Below are positions 8,616 through 17,641 of a stretch of 64,000 nucleotides of DNA, piece by piece. Numbering within the stretch: position 1 is the first letter of the stretch; each line of letters opens with the position of its first letter. The DNA lies in contig NZ_JBHMFS010000007.1 of the NCBI RefSeq assembly GCF_051433165.1, positions 159,080-223,079 on the forward strand, read 5' to 3'. This DNA comes from Falsiroseomonas sp051433165 (GTDB lineage: Bacteria > Pseudomonadota > Alphaproteobacteria > Acetobacterales > Acetobacteraceae). Below the pieces are notes generated by a model that made no database searches, was not told the DNA's origin, and saw only the letters and a program-made list of their open reading frames with translations. Position numbers and translations under genes: made by a program.

Positions 8616-10850
8616 CTACACTTCTGTCCGCAGGACGAAGCGCAGCTTCTCCGCCAGTTCCTGCCGGCGATAGGGCTTGGACAGCAGCACCACGCCCGGG
8701 TCGAGCCGGCCGTGATGCACCACCGCATTCTCGGTATAGCCGGAGGTGTACAGCACCCGCAGCCCCGGCCGCAGCAGCAGGGCGGAGACGGCGAGCTGCG
8801 GGCCGGACATGCCGCCTGGCATCACCACATCGGTGAACAGCACGTCGATCAGCGCATCGCCGCGCAGGATCTCCATCGCCTCCCGCCCGTCGCGCGCCGA
8901 CAGCACGGTGTAGCCCAGCAGGGTCAACTCGCCCGCCACATGGGCGCGGACCATGTCGTCATCCTCCACCACCAGCACCGATTCCGTACCGCCGCCGATC
9001 CGGGGGGCGATGGGGCGCGGCGGAATGCGTGCGGCGCCGGGGCTCATGGCGCGCGGCAGATACAACTTCACCGTGGTGCCCTGGCCCGGCTCCGAATAGA
9101 TCTTCACATGGCCCTGGGACTGCCTGACGAAGCCATAGACCATGCTGAGGCCGAGCCCGCTGCCGCGGCCGAATTCCTTGGTGGTGAAGAACGGCTCGAA
9201 GGCCTGGCTCAGCACCTCCGGCGTCATGCCCTGGCCGGTGTCGGTGACCGCGATCAACAGGTATTCGCCCGGTACAACCTCATCATTCCGCGCCGCATAG
9301 GCGGCATCCAACTCCGCCTCCGCCACCTCCACCGTCAGCAGGCCGCCATGCGGCATGGCATCGCGCGCATTCAGCATGAGGTTGAGCAGCGCGGCCTCGA
9401 GCTGGGAGGGGTCCACCAGCGCGGGCGGCAGGCCGGCCGGCAGTTCAAAGCGGCATTCCACATGTGCCCCCAGCGTGCGGCGCAGCAGCCGCTCGATCCG
9501 TCTGATCTCGGTGGACAGATCCGCGGCGCGCGGCTCCAGCGGCTGGCGGCGGGCGAAGGCGAGCAGGCTGCGGGTCAGCTCACCGCCGCGCTCGGCCGCC
9601 ATGCGGGTGGTCTCGGCCAGTTGCAGCAGATCCGGATCATGCTCCAGCCGTTCGGCAAGCAGTTCGGCACTGCCCAGGATCACGGTCAGCAGATTGTTGA
9701 AATCATGCGCCATTCCGCCGGTCAGCTGGCCCACCGCCTCCATCCGCTGGGCGCGCAGCAGCTTGCGGTTCAGCGCGGTGATCGCCTCCCGCTGTTGCTG
9801 CAGGGATTCCGCGCTGCGGTTCAGCACCGCCATCAGCCCGCCCAACTCGCCCTTCGGGTGGGGCGCGGGGATGCGGGCGGAGAGATCACCCTCGCCCAGG
9901 CGGGCCGCCATGGTGGCGATGCGCGCGACCTGGCGGCGGATCGTCACCTCACCGATCACCCAGACCGCGGTGCCGAGCAGCAGGGACAGGAAGGCGAGGA
10001 TGGCCAGATCCTCGCGCAGCCGCCGGTTCGCCGGCGCCAACAGGTCCTGCTGATTCTGCCCCACCAGGACCCGCAGCCCGGACTCGGTCAGAAGCGGCGC
10101 CGTGCCGCTGGCCCAGATGAGGGTGGCACCATCTTCCGCCCGCAACGCCGCCGTCTCACCCGCGCCGGCAGATAGTGCGAAGCGGCCGAGGGGTGCGTCC
10201 AGGATCGACTGGCCGATGCGCGAAGCACGCGCCGGGTTCGGTTGCCAGACCAGCACCGTGCCCTGCTGGTCCAGCAGCAGGATTTCCATGCCGGGCCCGA
10301 CCAGCCGCAGATCCTCCCCGACCAGCCGCTCCAGGTCGAGTCCGGCCAGGATGACCGATTCGAGGTCGCCCGCCAGGTTGCGGACCGGGCGGACGATTTG
10401 TAGCACCGCGCTACCGCTCATGCGTCCGAAGGCGGCGTCCAGCACCAGCCCGTCTTCCGTTGTCTGCGCTCGCTGGAAGTAGCTTCGGTCCGCCAGGCTG
10501 AGCTCACGCCCCGACTGCAACGAATCGCAGAACAGCCGGCCTTCGCGGTCGGTGGTCAGGATGCCGGTATATTGCGGATATTGCTCGCGGACCCGCGTCA
10601 GGAAGGCCGAGCAGCCTTCGCGGCTTTCGGTCTGCAGGTCCCGCGCCCGGGCCAGCCCGTACAGGAGTTGCCCGGTGGCCAGGATGCGGGCCTCCAGGTC
10701 ACGCGCCACATCGGAGGAGGCCTCGACAATGCGTGCGGTCGCGGAATCGATCTGAACCCCGCGCTCATGAAACGAACGCAGGCCGAGCAGAAGTCCGGGC
10801 AGGATCATCGACATGGCAACCAGCCACAGCAATCGAGCGCGGATGCTCAT
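8616..10850 (-). CDS. hybrid sensor histidine kinase/response regulator
   Basis: Membrane signal sensor of 744 residues. TM1 at about residues 5-24 is followed by a periplasmic Cache-like double-PDC domain (about 30-275; YTGILTTDREG, LADRSYFQRA) and TM2 (ILAFLSLLLGTAVWVI). A HAMP region, a dimerisation domain with phospho-acceptor His in GGMAHDFNNLL and an ATPase domain (NLMLNARDAM, FEPFFTTKEFGRGSGLGLS) come next. The C-terminal receiver domain has the phosphorylated Asp in FTDVVMPGG. The ATG at 10850 follows a GGGGGTGG run. No partner regulator gene adjoins it, so output probably passes through the internal receiver or by phosphotransfer. The ligand is unknown; Cache domains usually bind small acids or amino acids. 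Confidence 0.92.
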   Translation of the reverse strand: MSIRARLLWLVAMSMILPGLLLGLRSFHERGVQIDSATARIVEASSDVARDLEARILATGQLLYGLARARDLQTESREGCSAFLTRVREQYPQYTGILTTDREGRLFCDSLQSGRELSLADRSYFQRAQTTEDGLVLDAAFGRMSGSAVLQIVRPVRNLAGDLESVILAGLDLERLVGEDLRLVGPGMEILLLDQQGTVLVWQPNPARASRIGQSILDAPLGRFALSAGAGETAALRAEDGATLIWASGTAPLLTESGLRVLVGQNQQDLLAPANRRLREDLAILAFLSLLLGTAVWVIGEVTIRRQVARIATMAARLGEGDLSARIPAPHPKGELGGLMAVLNRSAESLQQQREAITALNRKLLRAQRMEAVGQLTGGMAHDFNNLLTVILGSAELLAERLEHDPDLLQLAETTRMAAERGGELTRSLLAFARRQPLEPRAADLSTEIRRIERLLRRTLGAHVECRFELPAGLPPALVDPSQLEAALLNLMLNARDAMPHGGLLTVEVAEAELDAAYAARNDEVVPGEYLLIAVTDTGQGMTPEVLSQAFEPFFTTKEFGRGSGLGLSMVYGFVRQSQGHVKIYSEPGQGTTVKLYLPRAMSPGAARIPPRPIAPRIGGGTESVLVVEDDDMVRAHVAGELTLLGYTVLSARDGREAMEILRGDALIDVLFTDVVMPGGMSGPQLAVSALLLRPGLRVLYTSGYTENAVVHHGRLDPGVVLLSKPYRRQELAEKLRFVLRTEV

Positions 10851-10881
10851 GCCAAGGCCACCCCCTTTCCGGCGTCCAAGG

Positions 10882-10904
10882 CCGGGCCGGTCGACCCGGC
10901 CCGG
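10882..10904. repeat. strong inverted repeat upstream of the histidine kinase
   Basis: Arms CCGGGCCGG (10882-10890) and CCGGCCCGG (10896-10904) enclose a 5-base loop. It lies about 30 bases before the kinase start and 160 bases after the SDR stop, so it could end the SDR transcript or act in the kinase leader. The sequence alone does not decide. Confidence 0.4.
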
Positions 10905-10926
10905 GGTCGGCCTGCGCCGCCCTTGC

Positions 10927-10974
10927 CTGGCGCCATTCTGGCGCCGCGACCATCTGTGACCGCCTGCTGGCGCC
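10927..10974. repeat. three copies of CTGGCGCC
   Basis: The octamer CTGGCGCC occurs at 10927, 10938 and 10967 in the 214-base gap upstream of the histidine kinase; the core GGCGCC is itself a palindrome. Clustered spaced copies look like regulator-binding sites, but the octamer is GC-rich and could recur by chance in this genome. Confidence 0.3.
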
Positions 10975-11064
10975 AAAATGGGCCAGGCGGCGCATCTACA
11001 GCCAGATTGATGCTGACATGGCCGGGAAGTCGCCGCAACCGCGCCGCGGTTCCGGCGTGGTCGT

Positions 11065-11829
11065 TCACCGGAACATTCCGCCTCCATCCACGTCGACCAC
11101 CGTGCCGTTGATATAGGCGGCACGGGGGGAGGCCAGGAACACCGAGAGGTCGGCGATCTCCGCCGCCTCGATCGGGCGGCCATAGGGCAGGCCGGTCAGC
11201 GTTTCCGCCCAGCGCTCCGGATCGCCGAACTGGAGCTGGGCGTTCACGCGCGCCTGCGTTTCCATCCGGTCCGTCCGCGTCGCCGCCGGGTTGATGCCCA
11301 GCACCCGCACGCCGCTGGCCTGCGCCGAACCACCGAGTGCGGAGGTGAAGGCCACCAGCGCCGCATTGCCGGCACCACCGCAAATATAAGCCATGCGTGG
11401 CGCCCGCCCGGCCATGCCGATGATGTTGAGGATGACGCCCGCGCGTTTCGCCTCCATTCCGGCATAGTAGAGCTGGCACATGTGGATGTAGCCGAGCACC
11501 TTGAGGTCCCAGGCCTGCTGCCAGCGGGCGAAGGGAATGTCCTGCAACCGTCCTGCGGGGATCGCGCCGGCGTTGTTCACCAGGATGTCCACCTCCGGGA
11601 AGGCAGCGTGCAGGCGTTCCCGCTCGATCGGCTGGGACAGGTCGGCCGCCAGCGTCTCGACCCGCACCTGCGCCGCGCCGCGCACCGCATCGGCCGCAGC
11701 GTCCAGCGTCGCGGCATCGCGCCCGACCAGCACCAGGTCGCAGCCCGCTGCCGCGAAGGCCTGGGCGCAAGCCAGGCCGATGCCCTTCGAGCCGCCGGTG
11801 ATCAGCACCCGGCGGCCAGCGAGGTTCAT
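11065..11829 (-). CDS. SDR-family oxidoreductase lacking the usual catalytic lysine
   Basis: Short-chain dehydrogenase fold, 254 residues. The cofactor motif TGGSKGIG (about residues 11-18), Asp in AADLSQ, NNAGA and the C-terminal VDVDGGGMF are classical. The active-site segment reads MAYICGGAGNAAL: the Tyr is present (codon 11386-11388), but the position four residues later, normally Lys, is Gly (codon 11374-11376). I recall a subgroup of SDRs with this Tyr-x-x-x-Gly/Ser form; whether they reduce substrates is unclear. The ATG at 11829 lies 11 bases after the ThDP-enzyme stop on the same strand, so the two are almost certainly co-transcribed and may share a pathway. Confidence 0.85.
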   Translation of the reverse strand: MNLAGRRVLITGGSKGIGLACAQAFAAAGCDLVLVGRDAATLDAAADAVRGAAQVRVETLAADLSQPIERERLHAAFPEVDILVNNAGAIPAGRLQDIPFARWQQAWDLKVLGYIHMCQLYYAGMEAKRAGVILNIIGMAGRAPRMAYICGGAGNAALVAFTSALGGSAQASGVRVLGINPAATRTDRMETQARVNAQLQFGDPERWAETLTGLPYGRPIEAAEIADLSVFLASPRAAYINGTVVDVDGGGMFR

Positions 11830-11840
11830 GTCCACCGGCG

Positions 11841-13382
11841 TCAGACCTCCATCTCGATGACGAAGGGGCGGTCGCTGGCAAAACTCTGGCGCATCAGGTC
11901 GGCGACGCCCTCCAGCGTGTTGGTGCGCGCGGCTTCCACGCCCATGCCGTTGGCCAGCTTCACCCAATCGAGGTTCGGGTTGCCCAGGTCCAGCATGTCC
12001 ATCGCCGTGCGGCCCGGATTGGCGCCGACGCCCTGATATTCGCCGAGCAGGATCTGGTACTTGCGGTTTGCGATGATGATGGTGGTGATGGGCAGCTTCT
12101 CCCGCGCCTGGGTCCACAGCCCCTGGAGCGTGTACATGCCCGAGCCATCGGCCTGCAGGTTGATGACCCGCCGGCCCGGCGCGCCGATCGCGGCGCCAGT
12201 GGCGAGTGGAATGCCGCAGCCGATGGCGCCGCCGGTGATGTGCAGCCAGTCATGCGCTGGCGCGGCGTGGGTGAATTTGTAGAAGCCGCGGCCGAAGGAC
12301 ACGGATTCATCGGCCACCACGCTGTTGTCCGGCATCAGCGCCGCCAGCGTCTGCGCCAGGCCTTCCGGGGTCGGCGTGCCGCGCACGGCTTCGGGCCGCG
12401 GACCCGGATTGGCGAAGGCGGCCTGCGGTGCGCCGAGTTCATCGGCCAGCGCCGTCAGCGCCTGGATCGGGTCCGCCTCGTACCGCGTCAGCAGCAGGAT
12501 GTCGGCGTCTTCCCGGTGATGGCGGGACGGCTTGTTCGGATAGGCGAAGAAGCCCACCGGCGCCTTGCTGTTGACCAGGATGATGGTGGTGTAGGGCTTC
12601 AGTGCCTCGATCGCGAGATCGACCGGATAGGGCACGCGCTCCAGCTGCATGCGGCCCTGGCCGCGCTCGACCCGGCTGTTGGACATCTCGGCCAGCACAT
12701 GCGCGCCCGTTGCCTGGGCGATGCGCCAGGCCAGCGCCTGCGCCTGCTGCGTCAGCGCCAGGCCGCCGAGCAGGATCAGCACATCCTTGCGGCCGCGCAG
12801 CGCGCTGGCAGCGTTGCGGATGGCCAGCGGGTCCGCCTGCGGCGCGGCGGGCACCGGCAGCGCGGCGGCCGGGCCGTTCGGCGCCTCGTCCCAGCAGACA
12901 TCCGATGGCAGGATCAGGCTGGCAATCTGGCCGGGCGAGGTGCGGGCGGCCTGTACGGCTACCGCCGCATCGCGCGCCACATCCGTCGCCTTCTCCACCG
13001 TGCGGACCCAGCCGGAGACACCGCGCGCGAAACCCTCCGTGTCGGCGGTGAGCTGTGCGTCCAGCGGGCGGTGATAGGTCGCCTGGTCGCCGACGCAGTT
13101 CACCATGCCGGACCTTGCGCGGCGGGCGTTGTGCAGGTTGGCCAGGCCATTCGCCAGGCCCGGGCCGCAATGCAGCAGCGTCGCCGCCGGCTTGCCGGCC
13201 ATGCGGAAATAGCCATCGGCCATGCCGGTGACGACATTCTCCTGCAGACCAAGGACGCAGCGCATGCCCGGGATGCGGTCCAGCGCGGCGACGAAATGCA
13301 TCTCGCTCGTGCCGGGATTGGCGAAACACGTATCCACCCCAGCGCCCAGCAGGGTGTGCACCAGACTTTCGGCTCCGTTCAC
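11841..13382 (-). CDS. thiamine-diphosphate enzyme, acetolactate synthase large-subunit-like
   Basis: 513 residues with the three-domain ThDP fold. The N-terminal domain has CFANPGTSEMHFVAAL and the activating Glu in GLQENVVTGMADG. The C-terminal domain has GGAIGCGIPLATGAA and the metal/ThDP motif QADGSGMYT...IIANRKYQ. It is shorter than IlvB and closer to benzoylformate or indolepyruvate decarboxylase-type homologs, so true acetolactate synthesis is doubtful; a 2-keto acid decarboxylase or ligase is equally likely. The GTG at 13382 is preferred because GGGGAGGA lies 5 bases upstream and homologs start at NGAESL. It leads a two-gene operon with the SDR. Confidence 0.88.
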   Translation of the reverse strand: MNGAESLVHTLLGAGVDTCFANPGTSEMHFVAALDRIPGMRCVLGLQENVVTGMADGYFRMAGKPAATLLHCGPGLANGLANLHNARRARSGMVNCVGDQATYHRPLDAQLTADTEGFARGVSGWVRTVEKATDVARDAAVAVQAARTSPGQIASLILPSDVCWDEAPNGPAAALPVPAAPQADPLAIRNAASALRGRKDVLILLGGLALTQQAQALAWRIAQATGAHVLAEMSNSRVERGQGRMQLERVPYPVDLAIEALKPYTTIILVNSKAPVGFFAYPNKPSRHHREDADILLLTRYEADPIQALTALADELGAPQAAFANPGPRPEAVRGTPTPEGLAQTLAALMPDNSVVADESVSFGRGFYKFTHAAPAHDWLHITGGAIGCGIPLATGAAIGAPGRRVINLQADGSGMYTLQGLWTQAREKLPITTIIIANRKYQILLGEYQGVGANPGRTAMDMLDLGNPNLDWVKLANGMGVEAARTNTLEGVADLMRQSFASDRPFVIEMEV

Positions 13383-13573
13383 CGCAATCCTCCCCAATGA
13401 CAGGGGCGCAAGGTGCGCGGGCCGGGGCGCAGCCGCAAGGGTGGGGAAAGATTGCCCTTTCTTCATTATGTGGCTTAGGCATGGACGGTGGGTTACGCAA
13501 AGCAGCGAGATTGGCGATGATAACGATCGCGTCAGAAGGGGGGCTTCGGCGCGTATGGGGGAGGGTTCCGGGC

Positions 13574-15826
13574 ATGCCGCGCCTGGCCATTGCATTCTTC
13601 TGCTCGGGCTTCGCAGCCCTGCTGTGCCAGATCGTCTGGCAGCGCATGCTCGGCATCTTCGCCGGTTCCGACACCATCTCCGCCGCCCTGGTGGTGGGCG
13701 CCTTCCTGGCGGGGCTGGGGCTGGGCTCCATCATCGGGGCGAAGCTGGCGGACCGGCTTTCGCCCTATCACGCGCTGCTGGGCTTCGCCCTGGCGGAGGC
13801 CGGGGTGGCGGTGTTCGCGCTGGTCTCCAAGCTGTTCCTGTATGACTTCCTGGCCACGGACCTTGCCGGCGTGGTGGACAGCCCGGTGGCGATCTTCGCG
13901 CTGTGCTTCGCCGGCCTGGTGCTGCCGACCACCCTGATGGGCGCGTCCCTGCCGCTGCTGGCGCGCGCAGTGGCGACCAGCCTGGACACGGTGGCGGAGC
14001 GAATCGGCAGCCTCTACGGGCTGAATACGCTGGGCGCGGGCCTCGGCGCGCTGCTCGGCGGCTGGGTGCTGGTGGGGCACCTGGGTTTCGTCGGCGCGCT
14101 GGCGCTGGCGGCGGGGCTGGATGTGCTGGCGGCGGGGCTGGCGCTGACCCTGCTGCCGGGCCTGTCCCGCCTCGCGCCGCCGCCACCGGCGCGCGTTGTC
14201 ACCACGGCGGAGGCCGAGCCCTTCGGCAGCCTGCGGATGTGGTGCCTGCTGGTGTTCCTCTCGGGCTACATCATCGTGGCGATGGAGATCGTCTGGGTGC
14301 GGCTGATGGGGCAGATCGGGCAGTACCACGCCTATCTGTTCCCGACCGTGCTCGGCATCTTCCTGCTGGCCGATGGCGCGGGCATCGCGGTGGCGTCGCG
14401 CATGGTGCGGCGGATGCGCGACCCGCGACCGGCCTTCTTCATGACCCAGGCGGGCGGCTTCGCTCTGGGCGCGGCGCTGATCCTGCTGCTGATCTGGGCG
14501 CTGCCCTACTGGCCGATCAACCAATACGTCTCCGCCGACATGCAGCGGCTGCGCGATGGCGGGCTGGTGACGACGGTCCTGCTGACCTTGTTCGTGGTCG
14601 GCCCGCCGAGCTTCCTGATCGGCATGACCTTCCCCTTCGTGCAGCGCGCCGTCCAGCAGGATCTGGCGAGCGTCGGCGCACGGGTCGGCTGGGTGCAGCT
14701 GTCGAACATCCTGGGCAATGCGGCGGGGTCGATCCTGACCGGGCTGGTGACCTTTCACTTCATCGGCACCGCCGGCACGCTGCTGTTGCTGGCGGCGCTG
14801 TCCCTGCTGCTGATGCTCGGCTGGCTTTGGCGCGCCGGGCGCGGGCGGAAACCGGAGATGGCGCTGGCGGCGGCCTGTGCCGTGGCGCTGGTGGCGCTGC
14901 CGAGCAATGCCACGCTGTGGTCCCGCCTGCATGCCGAACAGCCGGGCCAGACGGTCGCCTGGTCCGAGGACCGGTCCGGCATCGCCTTCTTCCGCGACGA
15001 AAACCGGCCCGGTGAGGGTCCGCACGGCCCCTTCTTCATCCAGGGCTTCAGCCAGGGGCGCATCCCCTTCCTGCCGATCCATCAGTTCCTTGGCGCGGTC
15101 GGGCCGCTGCTGCACCCGGACCCGAAGGCGGTGCTGTGCATCGGCATCGGCTCCGGCGGCACGCCCTGGGCGGCCGGCGTGTCGCCCCTCACGCAATCTG
15201 TGCGAGCGATCGAGCTGGTGGGGCCGGTGCTGACCGCGCATGCGGAGATCGCGGCGCGCTACCCCAGCAGCCCGATCGCGGAAATGGTCGAGAACCCGCG
15301 CTGGGCGCTGGAGTATGGCGATGGCCGCCGTGCCTTGGCGCGGGGCGATGAGCTGTATGACGTGATCCAGGCGGATGCGATTCTGCCCGAGGGCTCGCAT
15401 TCCGGCCTGTTGTACTCTGCCGAATTCCTGGAGCAGGTTCGCGCCCGGCTGGCGCCTGGCGGCATCTATGTGCAGTGGGGGCCGAGCCGCCGCGTGGTGG
15501 CGACCTTCGCCGCAGTCTTCCCGCACACGCTGTTGCTGATGCCCGGCTCCGTGCTGATCGGCTCCAACAGCCCGATCCCCTACGACCCGGCCCGACTGGC
15601 GCAGCGTTTCGCGCAGCCGGAGGTGACGGCCCATCTGGCCCGCGGCAATCGCGATTTCGGTGACTATGCGGGAATGTTCGCCGCGCCGGCGCTGGCCTGG
15701 GCGCCGGGATCGCGCCGGCCGGAAGTATCGCTGACCGATGTCTTCCCGCGCGACGAATTCTACCTCAACAACGGCGTCCGCCACACCAATACGCTGCGCC
15801 GGCCGGAGGAACTGCTGGACCAGTAG
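13574..15826 (+). CDS. membrane protein fused to a spermidine-synthase-like domain
   Basis: 750 residues. About the first 480 form roughly a dozen hydrophobic segments beginning IAFFCSGFAALLCQIVWQRML, typical of the multi-spanning half of bacterial membrane-bound polyamine-synthase homologs. The C-terminal 250 residues form a Rossmann methyltransferase-like domain with VLCIGIGSGGTPWA, an acidic GDGRRAL segment and LAPGGIYVQWG. The Asp pair needed for canonical spermidine synthesis is not obvious, so enzymatic activity and substrate are unknown. The ATG at 13574 has GAGG 9 bases upstream; earlier ATGs in frame give a Gly/Arg-rich unlikely head. It is divergent from the ThDP enzyme. Confidence 0.82.
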   Translation: MPRLAIAFFCSGFAALLCQIVWQRMLGIFAGSDTISAALVVGAFLAGLGLGSIIGAKLADRLSPYHALLGFALAEAGVAVFALVSKLFLYDFLATDLAGVVDSPVAIFALCFAGLVLPTTLMGASLPLLARAVATSLDTVAERIGSLYGLNTLGAGLGALLGGWVLVGHLGFVGALALAAGLDVLAAGLALTLLPGLSRLAPPPPARVVTTAEAEPFGSLRMWCLLVFLSGYIIVAMEIVWVRLMGQIGQYHAYLFPTVLGIFLLADGAGIAVASRMVRRMRDPRPAFFMTQAGGFALGAALILLLIWALPYWPINQYVSADMQRLRDGGLVTTVLLTLFVVGPPSFLIGMTFPFVQRAVQQDLASVGARVGWVQLSNILGNAAGSILTGLVTFHFIGTAGTLLLLAALSLLLMLGWLWRAGRGRKPEMALAAACAVALVALPSNATLWSRLHAEQPGQTVAWSEDRSGIAFFRDENRPGEGPHGPFFIQGFSQGRIPFLPIHQFLGAVGPLLHPDPKAVLCIGIGSGGTPWAAGVSPLTQSVRAIELVGPVLTAHAEIAARYPSSPIAEMVENPRWALEYGDGRRALARGDELYDVIQADAILPEGSHSGLLYSAEFLEQVRARLAPGGIYVQWGPSRRVVATFAAVFPHTLLLMPGSVLIGSNSPIPYDPARLAQRFAQPEVTAHLARGNRDFGDYAGMFAAPALAWAPGSRRPEVSLTDVFPRDEFYLNNGVRHTNTLRRPEELLDQ

Positions 15827-15885
15827 AAGGTGGCCGGATGGCGGCAACGTCAGCCGCGGGGTAGGCTGGCGCAACAAGACTCCGG

Positions 15886-16353
15886 ATGATGTCGATGAAG
15901 AAGGTTCTGCTGGTCGGCTTCATCTGCGGCGCGCTGGCCGTGCTGGTGTTCCATCAGGGCACGCAATACGTGCTGCATCACCAGTTCGCGCTGATCAAGC
16001 TGCTGCCCTTCGTGCCGGATGCCTTCCGCCCCGCCTCCGCCGGCTTCAGCCTGCGGCCGGTGCCGCCCTGGGGGGTGCCGCAGGTGCTGTCGATGGCCTT
16101 TTGGGGCGGGCTGTGGGGCATTGTGCTGGCGGCGCTGATCCGCTGGGGGCGGATGCCGGACCTGCTGACCGGCTTCGTGCTGGGCGCCGTGGTCTGCACC
16201 GTGGTGGGCTTCACCCTGGTGGCGCAGTATCGCGGCGTGCCGATGTGGGCCGGCGGCAACACCATCATCTGGGCACGGGCGGCGCTGCTCAACGGTGCCT
16301 TTGGCTGGGGCACGGCCTTCCTGATGCGGCCCTTTTCGCTGCGTGGTGGCTGA
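15886..16353 (+). CDS. small integral membrane protein
   Basis: 155 residues with about four membrane segments (LLVGFICGALAVLVF; VLSMAFWGGLWGIVLAALI; LLTGFVLGAVVCTVVGFTL; ALLNGAFGWGTAFLM). No enzymatic motif is seen. It lies 59 bases after the polyamine-synthase-like gene and is probably cotranscribed. ATGs at 15886, 15889 and 15895 compete; homologs as I recall them begin MKKVLLVGF, favouring 15895. Function unknown. Confidence 0.7.
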   Translation: MMSMKKVLLVGFICGALAVLVFHQGTQYVLHHQFALIKLLPFVPDAFRPASAGFSLRPVPPWGVPQVLSMAFWGGLWGIVLAALIRWGRMPDLLTGFVLGAVVCTVVGFTLVAQYRGVPMWAGGNTIIWARAALLNGAFGWGTAFLMRPFSLRGG

Positions 16354-16361
16354 ACGGCACG

Positions 16362-17513
16362 TCAGCCCGTCAGTCGCCCCAGCAGCGCCGTGAGGTCGGC
16401 CAGCCGCCGGCAGCCGGTCTTGCGGCGGATGGCGGCAAGCTGGTCCCGCGCCGTCGCCACCGAAATCTGCCGTGCCGCGGCATGCTGCGCCAGCGTCCGC
16501 CCTGCGCCGAGCGAGGCGGCCAACGCGCCCTCGGCGGGCGTCAGCCCGAAGGCCTGGCGCAGGAGCGGGGCACGGGGACGGCTGCGGGTGCGGTCATCCG
16601 TCACCAGCAGCATGACGCCGGCAAATCCATCCGGGACCCCGAAGGCCTCCAGCCGCCGCAACGGCACCGCCTGCACCAGATAGGGCGGCGCGCCGCTGGG
16701 CCGGGGCAGCGCCACGCTGGCGGCATCCGGCATCATCTTCACCTTGCCGGAGATCGCCGCGAGCGCAGCGCCCACGGCGCGGGCCAGCGCCTGCCGTGCC
16801 GCCGCATGCGGGGTGGCGAGGCCCCCCTCCGTGGCCAGAGCCAGCCCATCCTGCTGCGCGGCCATCGCCTCCACCGCCGGATTGGTGACGATGATGCGGC
16901 GCTGCAGGTCCAGCAGCAGCACCCCCTGGCGCAGCGCCGAAAAGCCCATCCGCATGGCGCGCGCCGCCTGCCAGCCATCGGCCGCCAGGCGGTGCTCCAT
17001 CATCAGGGCGCGGCGCAGATGCGGGAAGATCGGCCCGAGCAGCGCCTCCTCCGCCGTGTCGAAGGGCGCCGCGCCGACGGAGCGATGAAAGGCGATGCGC
17101 CCCACCATGCCATCCGCCGTCTGCATGCTGGCCGAGAGGCAATGAAAGGCGCCGTCGCGCGGGGCCTTCCATTCGTTCCAGATGGCCGAGCGCCGATAGG
17201 CGGACAGCGGCACCACGCGGCCCATGTTCAGCACGCCTTCCCCCTGCTGGGCGGCCGCGGCGGCCCAGGGGTCGCGATGAATCCAGTGATCCTGGTAGCG
17301 CGCGGTCACATCCGGGGCCAGGCCGCCGCCCTCGCAGCGGCTTTCCCGCAGCACGCCATGCTCATACTGCATGAGGTGCACTGCATGGGTACTGGCCTGC
17401 AGACGTTTCGCCAGCGGGGCAATGGCATTGGCCAATCCATGCCCGTCCACCACGGCGGCGTAGATGTCCAGCGCTAAGGACTCTGGCGAGAATGTGGTGG
17501 TCGGTTCGCTCAC
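16362..17513 (-). CDS. LuxR-type transcriptional regulator
   Basis: 383 residues. The C-terminal 60 residues form a LuxR-like helix-turn-helix (FGLTPAEGALAASLGAGRTLAQHAAARQISVATARDQL split over two helices, then IRRKTGCRRLADLTALL). The N-terminal 300 residues resemble a PAS/GAF-like sensor: an acidic head, a DHWIHRDPWAAAA segment and a second PAS-like stretch QGVLLLDLQRRIIVTN. The start is GTG at 17513, since no nearby ATG is in frame; its ribosome site is weak. It is divergent from fdhD with a 128-base gap, so it could control the formate dehydrogenase island, though position is the only evidence. The signal is unknown. Confidence 0.8.
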   Translation of the reverse strand: MSEPTTTFSPESLALDIYAAVVDGHGLANAIAPLAKRLQASTHAVHLMQYEHGVLRESRCEGGGLAPDVTARYQDHWIHRDPWAAAAAQQGEGVLNMGRVVPLSAYRRSAIWNEWKAPRDGAFHCLSASMQTADGMVGRIAFHRSVGAAPFDTAEEALLGPIFPHLRRALMMEHRLAADGWQAARAMRMGFSALRQGVLLLDLQRRIIVTNPAVEAMAAQQDGLALATEGGLATPHAAARQALARAVGAALAAISGKVKMMPDAASVALPRPSGAPPYLVQAVPLRRLEAFGVPDGFAGVMLLVTDDRTRSRPRAPLLRQAFGLTPAEGALAASLGAGRTLAQHAAARQISVATARDQLAAIRRKTGCRRLADLTALLGRLTG

Positions 17514-17641
17514 GTAGCCGAGATTACCACCTTACTGCAGTCGTGTCAGCGGTAACGTCAAAAGGCTGGGGCGGGTGGGACCATCCGACAGGACGCAAGG
17601 GCTCGCTTGCGCAGCGGCGGGCGCGCCGCCACCTTGACCAG

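Noticed and set aside
11841..13382. True acetolactate synthase catalytic subunit for branched-chain amino acids
   Set aside because: It is shorter than IlvB, has no small subunit gene beside it and is paired with an SDR.
13532..15877. 781-codon minus-strand frame over the polyamine-synthase-like gene
   Set aside because: Antisense shadow with Gln/Arg/His-rich composition; the plus strand has clear membrane and Rossmann features.
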